Positions 8,081-16,763 of a stretch of 64,000 nucleotides of DNA are shown in pieces. Each line of letters begins with the position of its first letter. Position 1 is the stretch's first letter. This stretch comes from Streptacidiphilus sp. P02-A3a. Lineage in GTDB: Bacteria; Actinomycetota; Actinomycetes; Streptomycetales; Streptomycetaceae. The notes under the pieces were generated by a model. It ran no database searches and was not told the DNA's origin. It saw only the letters and a list, made by a program, of their open reading frames with translations. The position numbers and the translations under genes are program-made. The stretch is from NCBI RefSeq assembly GCF_014084105.1, contig NZ_CP048289.1:6891922-6955921 (forward strand). Direction: 5' to 3'.

Positions 8081-9006
8081 CCCAGTCGCAGCAGACCGGC
8101 CCCGACCAGCTCGCCTTCCAGCAGTACCGCTCCCTGCTCTTCTCCGTCGCCTACCGCATCCTCGGCTCGGCCGCCGACGCCGAGGACGTGGTCCAGGACG
8201 CCTGGCTCAAGTGGTCGGCGGCCGACCGCTCCCAGGTCGCCGAGCCCAAGGCCTACCTGACCCGGATCGTCTCCAACCTGGCGATGGAGCGGCTCCGTTC
8301 GACCCGCCACCAGCGCGAGACCTACGTCGGGCCCTGGCTGCCCGAGCCGATCCTGACCGGCCCGGACACCGCCGACGGCGTCGCCGCGGCGGACTCGGTC
8401 TCGATGGCCCTGCTGGTCGTCCTGGAGACGCTGAGCCCGCTGGAGCGTGCGGTCTTCGTGTTGAAGGAGGTCTTCGCCTTCAGCTACGCGGAGATCGCGG
8501 AAGCGGTGGAACGCTCGGAGACGGCGGTCCGGCAGGCCGCGCACCGTGCCCGCGCGCACGTCCAGGCCCGCCGGCCCCGCTTCACCGCCGACCGCGCCCG
8601 CCAGCGCGACGCCACCGAGCGCTTCATCGCGGCGGCGACGGGCGGCGACATCAACACCCTCATGGAACTGCTCTCCCCGGACGTGACGGTGTGGACCGAC
8701 GGCGGCGGCAAGGTCCGCCAGGCCCTCAAGCCGGTCGTCGGCCTGGAGACCGTGGCCCGTTGGTTCTCCTCGCTCGGCACCATGACCTACCAGGGCGTCG
8801 AGCCCGGCCAGATGCGGGCAGAGCTCACCTCGATCAACGGCGGCCCGGGCTTGGTGTTCCGCGGCCCGGACCGCGTGATCGCCACGCTGACCTTCGACTT
8901 CGACCCGGAAGGCCGCATCTCGACCATCCACAACGTGGCCAACCCCGACAAGCTCCACGCCATCACCGACGGCACCAGGCACGAACTCTCGGGAACGCAG
9001 GCATGA
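8077..9006 (+). CDS. ECF41-family RNA polymerase sigma factor with SnoaL-like C-terminal domain
   Basis: 309 residues. Sigma region 2 is near 15-80 (YRSLLFSVAYRILGSAADAE and DVVQDAWLKW) and region 4 near 110-165 (LETLSPLERAVFVLKEVFAF, SYAEIAEAVERSETAVRQ). The linker has WLPEPI at 87-92, and the C-terminal SnoaL-like extension carries NPDKL at 289-293; both motifs are diagnostic of ECF41, whose extension controls activity in place of a separate anti-sigma factor. The ATG overlaps the oxidoreductase stop, and its own stop overlaps the adenosine deaminase start. It likely reads the promoter at 6807-6834. Confidence 0.93.
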   Translation: MTQSQQTGPDQLAFQQYRSLLFSVAYRILGSAADAEDVVQDAWLKWSAADRSQVAEPKAYLTRIVSNLAMERLRSTRHQRETYVGPWLPEPILTGPDTADGVAAADSVSMALLVVLETLSPLERAVFVLKEVFAFSYAEIAEAVERSETAVRQAAHRARAHVQARRPRFTADRARQRDATERFIAAATGGDINTLMELLSPDVTVWTDGGGKVRQALKPVVGLETVARWFSSLGTMTYQGVEPGQMRAELTSINGGPGLVFRGPDRVIATLTFDFDPEGRISTIHNVANPDKLHAITDGTRHELSGTQA

Positions 9007-10091
9007 CGGAGCCCCATCCCAGCGGCTCGCAGAGCGCTCGCGCGTTCATCGCCGCGCTGCCCAAGACCGACCTGCACCTGCACCTGGTCGGGTCGGCGTC
9101 GCCCGAGACGGTGGTGGAGTTGTCGCGCCGCCACCCGGAGGAGCGTCTGCCGACGACTCTCGCGCAGGTGCGCGCCCTCTACGCGTTCACCGGCTTCCGG
9201 CACTTCCTGGAGGTCTACACGCGGGTGGCCGGGCTGGTCCGTACCCGGGCCGACATCCTGGTGCTCGTCGACGGCCTGGCGCGCGATGCCGCGGCGAGCA
9301 ACGTGCGCTACGCCGAGGTGGCCGTCACCGCGGCCGAGCACTTCGCCGCGGGCACCGCCGCCGGGGAACTGGCCGAGGCGCTCGCCGAGGGCCGTGCGGC
9401 GGCCCGGGAGCGCCATGGCGTGACCCTGAACTGGATCATCGAGGTCGGCGCCCCGGACCCGGCGACCGCCGATCGGGCCACCGACTTCGCCGTGGACGTG
9501 CGCCCGCCGGGAACCGTCGCCGTCGGTCTGGGTGGTCCGGAGGTCGGCCGGCCGCGGGTCCGCTTCGCCGAGCAGTTCGCCCGCGCCGGAAGGGCCGGAC
9601 TGCACCGGGTGTGCCACGCCGGGGAGACGGTGGGCGCCGAGCAGGTGTGGTCGGCCGTGCGCGATCTGGGTGCCGGGCGCATCGGCCACGGCATCGGCGC
9701 GGCCGAGGACCCGGCCCTCCTGGCGCACCTGCGCGACAGCGGCACCGCGGTCGAGGTCTGTCCCAGCTCCAACCTGGCCACCAGGGCCGTGGGCCGGATG
9801 GGCGACCATCCGCTGCCGGTCTTCCTGGCGCACGGCGTGCCGGTCACCGTGTGCTCCGACGATCCCGGCATGTTCGCCACGACCCTCGACCGTGAGTACC
9901 GGCTGCTCGCGGACGCCTTCGGTCTCGGCCCGGGCGACCTGGCGGGACTGGCGGCCACCGGCGCCCGGGCCGCGTTCATGGAGCCTGCCGACCGCGCCGA
10001 GCTGCTGGCGGACATCGAGGCGACCCTGGTCGCGTTCACGGCCGCCACCACGGCCTCCACCCCCGGGGCGACCGCCCCGGTTCGGCGTTGA
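9003..10091 (+). CDS. Adenosine deaminase-family protein
   Basis: 362-residue metal-dependent purine deaminase. Zinc ligands and catalytic residues are visible: HLH at 25-27, HAGE at 205-208 (third His and catalytic Glu), GHGI soon after, and SDDP with Asp near 286-287. The AGLxGPE-like segment is VGLGGPEVGRP. It therefore probably deaminates adenosine or a related 6-aminopurine nucleoside to the 6-oxo form, in the cytoplasm. The ATG overlaps the ECF41 stop, so it is the third gene of the ECF41 operon, an uncommon partner for this sigma group. The exact substrate cannot be read from sequence. Confidence 0.9.
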   Translation: MTEPHPSGSQSARAFIAALPKTDLHLHLVGSASPETVVELSRRHPEERLPTTLAQVRALYAFTGFRHFLEVYTRVAGLVRTRADILVLVDGLARDAAASNVRYAEVAVTAAEHFAAGTAAGELAEALAEGRAAARERHGVTLNWIIEVGAPDPATADRATDFAVDVRPPGTVAVGLGGPEVGRPRVRFAEQFARAGRAGLHRVCHAGETVGAEQVWSAVRDLGAGRIGHGIGAAEDPALLAHLRDSGTAVEVCPSSNLATRAVGRMGDHPLPVFLAHGVPVTVCSDDPGMFATTLDREYRLLADAFGLGPGDLAGLAATGARAAFMEPADRAELLADIEATLVAFTAATTASTPGATAPVRR

Positions 10092-10161
10092 TTGGTTGTT
10101 TAGCCCCTGGTCGCAGGATGTGCCGCACAGCACGTTCCAGATGACGCGGAGGACCAGGCAC

Positions 10162-10353
10162 ATGATCCAGCGCACCGGCGACGGACACCGTCCAGAGACC
10201 AGAGCCCTGGCGCGGGTGATTCCACTGCACACCGCGCTGCGGCACGCCACGCCGCACGAGGACGCACCCGACGCGGGCACGGCGGCGGTGCTCCCTGGCC
10301 CCTGGGAGTGGTTCACCCACCGCGACATTCCCCCCGTCGGCGGCCCGCGCTGA
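10162..10353 (+). CDS. Small unrecognised protein (63 aa) next to the SARP gene
   Basis: 63 residues from the ATG at 10162 with GGAGG nine bases upstream; an in-frame ATG at 10141 is the alternative. It is rich in His, Arg and Pro, without membrane segments or cysteines, and ends WEWFTHRDIPPVGGPR. It lies 70 bases after the adenosine deaminase and stops 11 bases before the convergent end of the AfsR/SARP gene. No family is recognised; translation is supported mainly by the ribosome site. Confidence 0.45.
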   Translation: MIQRTGDGHRPETRALARVIPLHTALRHATPHEDAPDAGTAAVLPGPWEWFTHRDIPPVGGPR

Positions 10354-10363
10354 GATCAGCCCG

Positions 10364-13300
10364 CTAGTCGGCCGAGGCGGTGATCCGGGCCAGCAGCTCG
10401 CGCGTCCCCGCCGTCTCCGGGGCCCGCAGGCCCTCGAACAGCCCGGCCGCGGCCAGCAGGCACTCCCGGGCCCGGTCCCGGACGCCCTGCTCCGCCAGCG
10501 CGCGGCCCAGCGCCGCCAGGGCCAGCGCCCGGGCGTACTGGCTGTCCAACTCCTCGGCGATCACCAGCGACTGCTCGGCCAGCGCCACCGCCTCCGACCA
10601 GAGCGCCTGGTCGGCCAGGCACTCGGCGAGGCGGCCCAGCGCCAGCCCCTCCAGCGAGCGGCGCTGCTGCTCCTGGAAGTAGCCGAGGGCGCTCCGCAGC
10701 CGCAGCACCGCCTCCCCGGTGCGTCCGTCCGCACGCAGCGCGATGCCCAGCTGGTAGTAGCTGTCGGCGACACCGGCGGCGCTGCCGGACTCCTCCGCGA
10801 TGTCGGCCGCCTGGGCCGCGCAGGCCACGCCCTCGGCCAGCCGCCCCGCGTTGAGGTGCACCCGGGCGATGTTGCCCAGCACCCGGGCCTGCCCGGTGGT
10901 GTTGCCCAGGTCGCGGCAGAGCGCCAGCGACTCCTCGAAGTAGGTCAGTGCCTCGGCGGTGCGCGAGGTGAGGTTCAGCACCAGCGCGATCTCATTGGTG
11001 ACCGTGGCCCGCAGCGCCTGGTCGGCGGCGTCCCGCGGGGCGAGCAGTTCCAGTGCCCGGCGCAGCGTCGGCTCCGCCTCCCGGTGTCCGGCCGCCAGCC
11101 GGTCCAGCAGCCCGCTGAGGTAGCAGACCCGGGCCTCGGTGGCCCGGTCGCCCCGGCGCCGCGCGGCCACCCCCGCCGGGCGCAGCACGTCCCGGAACCG
11201 GGCGGCGTGCACCTGTCCGTCCAGCAGCCAGACCAGCCCCAGCAGCAGGTCCACCGCCGAGCGCAGCTCGGTACCACCGCCGGTGACACTGTCCGGATCC
11301 GCCGCGTTGCGCACCACCTGTTCGGTGATGGCGAAGATCAGCGCGCTCTCGCTGTGCGGCCAGCGCGCCGCCTGCTCCCGGTCGGCGAACCGCAGGCCCG
11401 CGGCCCGGGTCGGCTGGAAATGGCGGACCAGGGCGCCGTCCGGGTCCAGCGCGCGGGTGGCGTTGACCATGTTCGCCAGCAGGTGGTCCACCAGCAGCAG
11501 CACCACCTCGGCGCGCTGCGCCGCGCTGTCCTCGTGCTCGCTGCGCCGCCGCGCGAACAGCCGCAGCAGGTCGTGGTACTGGTAGCGGCCGGGGATGCGG
11601 GAGAGCAGCAGCCCGGCGCTGTGCAGCGACTCCAGCACGTCCTCGGTCCGCCGTTCGGGCAGCCCGATCGCCGCGGCCGCGGCGGCGGTGGTAAGCCCGT
11701 GCCCGTCCGGGAGCGCCAGCAGCCGGAACGCCCGGGCCTGCTCCGGGTGCAGCTGCTCGTAACTCAGCTGGAAGGTCGCCTCGACACCGAGCGAGCCCAG
11801 GTGCAGCTCGTCCAGCCGCCGCTCCTGGTCCGCCAGCCGTTCGGCGAGGTCGGCGGCGCTCCAGGCCGGGCGCACCGCCAGCCGGGAGGCGAGGATCCGC
11901 ACCCCCAGCGGCAGGAACCCGCAGGCCGCGACCAGGGCTTCGACGGCCTCGGGCTCGGCGGCGGCGCGCTCGGCGCCGATCACCGCCGCGAACAGGTCCA
12001 GCGCCTCGCTCCGGCGGAACGCCTCGATCTCGAACAGCCGGGTGCCGGGCAGCTCCGCCAGCTGCGCCCGGCTGGTGACCAGCACCGCGCTCCCGGCGGT
12101 GCCCGGCAGCAGTGGCCGGACCTGGGAGGCGTCACGGGCGTTGTCGATCAGGATCAGCATCCGCCGCCCGGTCAGCAGCGAGCGGAACATCGCCGAACGC
12201 TCGTCCAGGCCATCGGGAATGCCGCCCGGGGCGACCCCGAGGCTGCGCAGGAAGTCGACCAGCACCAGCCCGGGATCCGTGGTCACCTGCTGCCCGCCGC
12301 GCAGGTCGGCGAACAGATGCCCGTCCGGGAACTGGTCCCGGACCTGGTGCGCGGCGTGCACGGCGAGGGTGGTCTTGCCGGAACCGCCGATGCCGAACAG
12401 CGTGATCACCGCCACGGCCTGCCCGGCCGGGGCGCGCAGGGCCGCGACCACGCCCTCCAGCTGCCCCTCGCGGCCGGCGAAGTCCGGTATGTCGGTGGGC
12501 AGCTGGGCCGGTACCACGGCCCGGTACACGGCGGCGGTGTCGGTCGTCGGGCGCTGCGGCGGTACCGCCAGCTCCGGGTCCGCGCCGAGGATCCGCTGGT
12601 GCAGCGCGCTGAGCTCCGGGCCCGGGTCGATGCCGAGCTCCTCGACCAGCAGCTCCCGGATCTCGGCGAAGCAGGCCAGCGCCTCGGCCTGACGGCCGCC
12701 CCGGTAGAGGGCGAGCATCCGCAGTTCGCGCAGGTGCTCGCGGAGCGGGTGCTCGGAGACCAGGGTGTCCAGCGCGTCCAGGACCTCGGTGTGCCGGCCA
12801 AGTTCCAGGCCGAGTTCCAGCCTGGCCTCGGCGGCGGCCAGCCGCCGCTGCTCCAGCCAGCCGCGCTGCTGTTCGGCGTACGGTCCGGGGACGCCCAGCA
12901 GCGCCTCGCCCTGCCACAGGGCCAGCGCGGTCCCGAGCCGGTCGTAGGCGGCCCGGGCCTCCCCCGCCGCCCGCAGCCGCTCGGCCTCGGCGATTTTGGC
13001 GGTGAAGGCGTGCACGTCCACCGAGAGGGCCGGATCGCCCGGGGTGCGCAGGGTGTAGCCGTCGCCGACGGAGACCAGGACGGCTCCGGGTGCGCGGCGG
13101 GCCCGCCCCGGTTCGAGTACGGCCCGCAGCCGCGAGGCGTAGGTGCGTACCGCGCCGACCGCGTGGTCCGGGACCTCACCGCCCCACAGGTCGCCCACCA
13201 CCTGCTTCAGCGGGACCGACTGGCCGGGCCTCAGCAGCAGCGAGGCGAGCAGCGCGACCTGCTGCGGCGAGCCGACCTGGAGCTGTGTCCCGTCCCTCCA

Positions 13301-13366
13301 GGCGGCCACGGTACCGAGCAGCTGGAAGCGGAACTGTGCGGCTTCGGCAGCACTGACGTCCGTCAT
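10364..13366 (-). CDS. AfsR/SARP-family regulator with NB-ARC ATPase and TPR domains
   Basis: 1000-residue giant regulator. The N-terminus (about 10-105) is an OmpR-like winged helix (FQLLGTVAAWRDG, AVRTYASRLRAVLE) followed by the bacterial transcriptional activation domain (to about 255). An NB-ARC module starts near 300 with Walker A FGIGGSGKTT around 322-331 and a Walker B-like MLILIDNARDA. TPR helices fill about 640-1000. This is the AfsR layout: promoter-proximal DNA binding with ATP-dependent oligomerisation, typically activating antibiotic genes. The ATG at 13366 has GGGGAG five bases upstream. A divergent small ORF begins at 13521. No obvious biosynthetic genes adjoin it. Confidence 0.93.
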   Translation of the reverse strand: MTDVSAAEAAQFRFQLLGTVAAWRDGTQLQVGSPQQVALLASLLLRPGQSVPLKQVVGDLWGGEVPDHAVGAVRTYASRLRAVLEPGRARRAPGAVLVSVGDGYTLRTPGDPALSVDVHAFTAKIAEAERLRAAGEARAAYDRLGTALALWQGEALLGVPGPYAEQQRGWLEQRRLAAAEARLELGLELGRHTEVLDALDTLVSEHPLREHLRELRMLALYRGGRQAEALACFAEIRELLVEELGIDPGPELSALHQRILGADPELAVPPQRPTTDTAAVYRAVVPAQLPTDIPDFAGREGQLEGVVAALRAPAGQAVAVITLFGIGGSGKTTLAVHAAHQVRDQFPDGHLFADLRGGQQVTTDPGLVLVDFLRSLGVAPGGIPDGLDERSAMFRSLLTGRRMLILIDNARDASQVRPLLPGTAGSAVLVTSRAQLAELPGTRLFEIEAFRRSEALDLFAAVIGAERAAAEPEAVEALVAACGFLPLGVRILASRLAVRPAWSAADLAERLADQERRLDELHLGSLGVEATFQLSYEQLHPEQARAFRLLALPDGHGLTTAAAAAAIGLPERRTEDVLESLHSAGLLLSRIPGRYQYHDLLRLFARRRSEHEDSAAQRAEVVLLLVDHLLANMVNATRALDPDGALVRHFQPTRAAGLRFADREQAARWPHSESALIFAITEQVVRNAADPDSVTGGGTELRSAVDLLLGLVWLLDGQVHAARFRDVLRPAGVAARRRGDRATEARVCYLSGLLDRLAAGHREAEPTLRRALELLAPRDAADQALRATVTNEIALVLNLTSRTAEALTYFEESLALCRDLGNTTGQARVLGNIARVHLNAGRLAEGVACAAQAADIAEESGSAAGVADSYYQLGIALRADGRTGEAVLRLRSALGYFQEQQRRSLEGLALGRLAECLADQALWSEAVALAEQSLVIAEELDSQYARALALAALGRALAEQGVRDRARECLLAAAGLFEGLRAPETAGTRELLARITASAD

Positions 13367-13520
13367 GATGACTCCCCGTCGGCCTCCCATTCGCACGTTC
13401 GAGCCAAGGCCGAAGCTACCACTACGGCCCTGGTGGGTCCCAATGACCCTCGTTGAACCGATGTTTATTCGCCTCTGCGATGCTTCTGGACGTATCAAAC
13501 CAGCGAGAAGAGGGCAGCAC

Positions 13521-13688
13521 ATGACCGCGCCTGAGGCCGTCGAGCCGACTGCAACCGAAGAGAAGCTCGCCGTTGACGGCGGCGAGGCCCGAACCACCGG
13601 TGAGCGCGCCACGCTCCCGGGGCTTCCGCTGGAGTCGGACAGGCGAGAGGGGACGCCGAGTCCGGCGGACATCTCCACCCACCCGTGA
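13521..13688 (+). CDS. Small acidic protein or peptide (55 aa), divergent from SARP
   Basis: 55 residues, rich in Glu, Thr, Pro and Ala (MTAPEAVEPTATEEKLAV at the start, PADISTHP at the end). There is no Cys and no signal peptide. The ATG has AGAGGG six bases upstream. It is divergent from the SARP gene, whose start is 154 bases away, and is followed by a strong hairpin at 13749-13800, which supports a real short transcript. The function is unknown; a precursor or regulatory peptide is possible but there is no motif for either. Confidence 0.4.
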   Translation: MTAPEAVEPTATEEKLAVDGGEARTTGERATLPGLPLESDRREGTPSPADISTHP

Positions 13689-13748
13689 GTCCTTGGTCCT
13701 GAGTGCGGGACCAAGCCGTTCCGGGGGAGCGACGGTTGGGTGTGAGGT

Positions 13749-13800
13749 GACTCTGGAGCTCCTCCGGCGTCCGGGGGACGGCCGGAAGAGCTCCGGAGTC
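13749..13800. terminator. Strong hairpin terminator between convergent genes
   Basis: Twenty-base arms at 13749-13768 and 13781-13800 pair with one G-U wobble and one mismatch around a 12-base loop. A second perfect 7-bp stem with a four-base loop (GCTGCGC and GCGCAGC) follows at 13801-13818. Lying between the small ORF and the end of the GH43 gene, it can end transcription from both sides. Confidence 0.75.
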
Positions 13801-13879
13801 GCTGCGCGGGGGCGCAGCACGCAGGGCCCCGATGTCCCGGTTCTCCGGCGGCGTCGGGGTCCTCTGCCGTTCGGGGGCG

Positions 13880-15484
13880 CTACCGGGCCGTGTAGGTCGC
13901 CTCATCGAAGTCGGCGTGGTGGCCGTGGCCGGTCAGGTCCCAGGCCCAGAGTCCGACGAACGCCCCGGTGAACCCCAGGGCCCGGATCTGGCCGTCGGCC
14001 TCGTACTCCTCGGCATGCTCGTCGGACAGCACCGTCGCGTCGAGCGAGGGGCCGAAGGGCTCCCAGCCGGCGCCCCTGTCGCAGCGGAAACGCAGTTCGG
14101 GGCCGTCGACATCCAGTCCGACACGGATGCGCGGGCTGCCGGAGAGGGCGGCCTCAAGGCTCCGGTCAGCGGTCAGGATCCCCCGGTCGCACCGTGCCAG
14201 GCGCAGGCGGGCCTGTCCGTGGTCGTCCGCGGTGACGTACAGGTAGTACCAGTTCCGGGTGTTGTAGTACGCGGTGATCCCGGCCAGGTGCTGGTGCAGA
14301 CGGGGCCGGTACTCCACGGTGGCCTCGAAGGTGCAGCACGCGGACGTGACCCTGCGGGCCACCAGACTGGGGCCGATCAGGCTCCGGGGCGAGCGGCCGC
14401 CGCGCAGTCGCAGGTGGGAGTGGCGTTCGGTCAGTGAGAGCCAGTCGGATGCCGGAGGCCTGCGCAGGGTGGACCAGTGCGGTCCCAGCCGCGTCCCGTC
14501 GAAGCCGTCGACCGCCTCGGCTGCGGCCCATGGGGTGACAGGCAGGTCCGGGGCGGGTACTTCGAGCGTCGGCAGGCCGGTGCCGCCGCGCGGCCAGCCG
14601 TCGGGGGTCCAGGTGACGGGTGCGAGCGCGGTCTCGCGGCCCAGCACGCAGGGGCCGTGCGTTCCGTGCGGTCGTGCCGCCAGGTAGGCCAGGTACCACT
14701 CCCCCGACGGGGTGTCCACCAGGCTGCCGTGTCCGGCCTTCTGCAACGGCAGTTCGGGGTGGTCGCGAGCGGTGATCAGTGGGCCGTGCGGGTCGCGTTC
14801 GTAGGGTCCGGCCAGGGTGCGTGACCGGGAGACGACGACCTGGTGCTGGTAGCCGGTGCCGCCCTCGGCGGTGAGCAGGTAGTACCAGTCGCCGCGCCGG
14901 TACAGGTTGGGGCCCTCGATCCACCCGGCGCCCGGCGGCAGCTCGACCGGTACCGGGTCACCGACCAGGCCGCCGGCGCGGTCGTAGCGGGAGACCTCCA
15001 GCCCGGCCGAACCGCCGTGTCCCGGACGCCAGTCGTGCACCAGGTTCAACAGCCAACTGTCGGAGCCCTCATGGAACAGGGAGGCGTCGAAACCGCGCGA
15101 GTGCAGCAGGACCGGATCGGACCAGGGCCCCTCGACGCGGGGCGAGGTGACGAGGTAGCTGGGTACGTCGGTGAACCCGCCCGCGTACGTGGACACGTTG
15201 CTGTAGACGAGGTGGAACAGGCCGTCGGCGAAGCTCAGGTTGGGCGCCCACACCCCACCGGAGTCCGGACATCCGGTGAGGTCCAGAAGCCGGGTGCGGT
15301 CGAGCGCCCCGCCGAGGGGACGCCAGTGCACCAGGTCCCGGGAATGGTGGAGCCGCACGCCCGGGCACCACTCGAAGGTGGACGTCGCCAGGTAGTAGTC
15401 CTGCCCGACACGCACCATGGACGGATCGGGATGCGAACCCGGCAGCACCGGATTGCGGACCATCGCCGCCGCCTGCAACGGCAT
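13880..15484 (-). CDS. Glycoside hydrolase family 43 (beta-xylosidase/arabinofuranosidase type)
   Basis: 534 residues. The N-terminal five-bladed propeller carries the family signature NPVLPGSHPDPSMVRVG with catalytic base Asp20, the GGVWAPNLSF segment, and WIEGPNLY with the likely general acid Glu190. The C-terminal 190 residues form the beta-sandwich typical of GH43 xylosidases (TFEATVEYRP, GLTAYYN-like GITAYYNTRNWYYL). There is no signal peptide, so it probably acts inside the cell on imported xylo- or arabino-oligosaccharides. The ATG at 15484 has AAGGGAG seven bases upstream. It stands alone; no sugar transporter is adjacent. Confidence 0.92.
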   Translation of the reverse strand: MPLQAAAMVRNPVLPGSHPDPSMVRVGQDYYLATSTFEWCPGVRLHHSRDLVHWRPLGGALDRTRLLDLTGCPDSGGVWAPNLSFADGLFHLVYSNVSTYAGGFTDVPSYLVTSPRVEGPWSDPVLLHSRGFDASLFHEGSDSWLLNLVHDWRPGHGGSAGLEVSRYDRAGGLVGDPVPVELPPGAGWIEGPNLYRRGDWYYLLTAEGGTGYQHQVVVSRSRTLAGPYERDPHGPLITARDHPELPLQKAGHGSLVDTPSGEWYLAYLAARPHGTHGPCVLGRETALAPVTWTPDGWPRGGTGLPTLEVPAPDLPVTPWAAAEAVDGFDGTRLGPHWSTLRRPPASDWLSLTERHSHLRLRGGRSPRSLIGPSLVARRVTSACCTFEATVEYRPRLHQHLAGITAYYNTRNWYYLYVTADDHGQARLRLARCDRGILTADRSLEAALSGSPRIRVGLDVDGPELRFRCDRGAGWEPFGPSLDATVLSDEHAEEYEADGQIRALGFTGAFVGLWAWDLTGHGHHADFDEATYTAR

Positions 15485-15766
15485 CTGACAACTCCCTTGG
15501 CACCAGCGCGGATCCGACCAGCAGCGACCGTAGTATCGAACATGGTCGAACGCAATCGTGCGAACCCCGGCCCCCGCCGGACCGCCGCGGATCAGTCGCG
15601 GATTCCGACAAAGCCGCGGCGTCCGACGTGTGCTCGCGGATGAGAAACCGCCGCGGACCGGGCCCGTTCCCGGTAGTCGCCACCGACCCATGGCCGACCG
15701 GCCGCCAACCCCCTAGCGTCGGACGGATACCGCCGCAGCCGGTGACGCACACCGAGAGGACCAGCC

Positions 15767-16366
15767 ATGCGCCGAATCTTCCGTACCGCAGCCGCCCTGG
15801 CCATGGCTCTTTGCGTACTGCTCGGCCTCGGCGCGACGCAGGCCGTCGCCTCTCCCGTCTGGACCGTGTCCGGCGGGGGCGCCTTGAGCGCTACGGCGAC
15901 CCCGCTGCCGGTGCAGCTGCTCAACGCGAGCGGGTTCGTCGTCTTCTCGTGCACGTCGTCGGCGGTGACAGGCAACGCCCCCAACGGCACCGCCCTTCCA
16001 GGGACCTCCCTGATCACCTTCTCCGGGTTCCCGTTCAGCGGCTGCACCGCCGCGCCCGGTGTGGCGTCCACCCTCACCATCGGCACACTGCCGCTGACGC
16101 TCACCGCCACCGCGTACAGCTCGGCGACAGGGATCACCACCGGTGTGGTCCCGGGCTTCGTGCTCATCCTGCAGAACACGGTGTGCACGGCCAGGTTCAG
16201 CGGGGCCCTGAACGCGACCTACGACAACTCGACCCACAACCTCACCCTGCAGAACAAGCTGCCCGCCAGCGGCGTGACCGGCTGCCTCGGGCTGATCAAC
16301 AACGGCGACATACTGAACTACACCATCACGTACCACCTCACGACGCTCCACATCACCTCGCCCTGA
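15767..16366 (+). CDS. Secreted protein of unknown function
   Basis: 199 residues with a Sec signal: basic MRRIFR, a hydrophobic core at about 8-24, and AVA|SP as the likely cleavage site near residue 29. The mature protein is rich in Thr, Ser, Gly and Leu, looks all-beta, and has four or five spaced cysteines that could form disulfides (FSCTS, SGCTA, NTVCTA, TGCLG). Similar orphan secreted proteins are common in streptomycetes. GAGAGGA is six bases before the ATG. No neighbour suggests a role. Confidence 0.75.
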   Translation: MRRIFRTAAALAMALCVLLGLGATQAVASPVWTVSGGGALSATATPLPVQLLNASGFVVFSCTSSAVTGNAPNGTALPGTSLITFSGFPFSGCTAAPGVASTLTIGTLPLTLTATAYSSATGITTGVVPGFVLILQNTVCTARFSGALNATYDNSTHNLTLQNKLPASGVTGCLGLINNGDILNYTITYHLTTLHITSP

Positions 16367-16462
16367 CGCTCCTGCGCCCGAGTCCCGGCGATGCCTCGGC
16401 GACGTCCCGGCGACACCTCGGCGACGCAGTCGGGATGTGTGGCATGCCCCACATCGCACGGA

Positions 16463-16500
16463 TTTCGAGCATCTCTCAGGAGACTGCTAGCGTGTAGGAC
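16463..16500 (+). promoter_or_regulatory. Promoter of the leader-peptide / methionine importer operon (leaderless start)
   Basis: TAGCGT at 16488-16493 fits the TANNNT -10 element, and TTTCGA at 16463-16468 (19-base spacing), or TTCGAG one base later, fits a weak -35. Only seven bases separate the -10 from the ATG at 16501, so transcription probably starts at or next to the A of that ATG, giving a leaderless message. No ribosome site is present before this ATG, which agrees. Confidence 0.55.
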
Positions 16501-16572
16501 ATGCGTTCTGCCCTGTTGACGAGTCGACGAGCGGTCGACTACGTCCAGGTCGCCAGCTCCCTCTGTCGCTGA
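16501..16572 (+). CDS. Leader peptide (23 aa) of the sulfur-amino-acid importer operon
   Basis: The 23-residue ORF encodes MRSALLTSRRAVDY followed by VQVASSLCR. Actinomycete leader peptides before sulfur-uptake genes commonly share the R-R-x-V-D core and the terminal L-C-R, where ribosome pausing at the cysteine codon is thought to sense the cysteine supply. It precedes the metQNI-type operon by 191 bases. That gap holds a perfect 7-bp GC stem at 16681-16698 that may be the attenuator. The ORF is too short for ordinary gene callers, and it appears leaderless. Confidence 0.8.
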   Translation: MRSALLTSRRAVDYVQVASSLCR

Positions 16573-16680
16573 CCTCTTCGCGACACCACCCGCGCCGATC
16601 GGCTTCACCGCCCCCGGCGCGGCTGCGCGTGTCCGCGCCCTTCGTGATCCAGTAGTCGGTGCGCCGACGGCGCCTGTCCG

Positions 16681-16698
16681 GGCGCGCCCAAGCGCGCC
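16681..16698 (+). promoter_or_regulatory. Candidate attenuator hairpin between leader peptide and metQ
   Basis: GGCGCGC at 16681-16687 pairs perfectly with GCGCGCC at 16692-16698 around a CCAA loop. A neighbouring GC-rich inverted segment (GGTGCGCC and GGCGCC, about 16659-16674) could form a competing structure. There is no U tract, as is usual in actinomycetes. The role in attenuation is inferred from position after the leader peptide. Confidence 0.4.
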
Positions 16699-16763
16699 GC
16701 GATCACGCACGCCCTCGTCCCCTGAACCACCCTCCCCTCAAGCAGGCACTGGAGATACTTGTC

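Noticed and set aside
10856..13456. 866-codon plus-strand frame opposite the SARP gene
   Set aside because: Pure antisense shadow; the SARP domains on the other strand are unambiguous.
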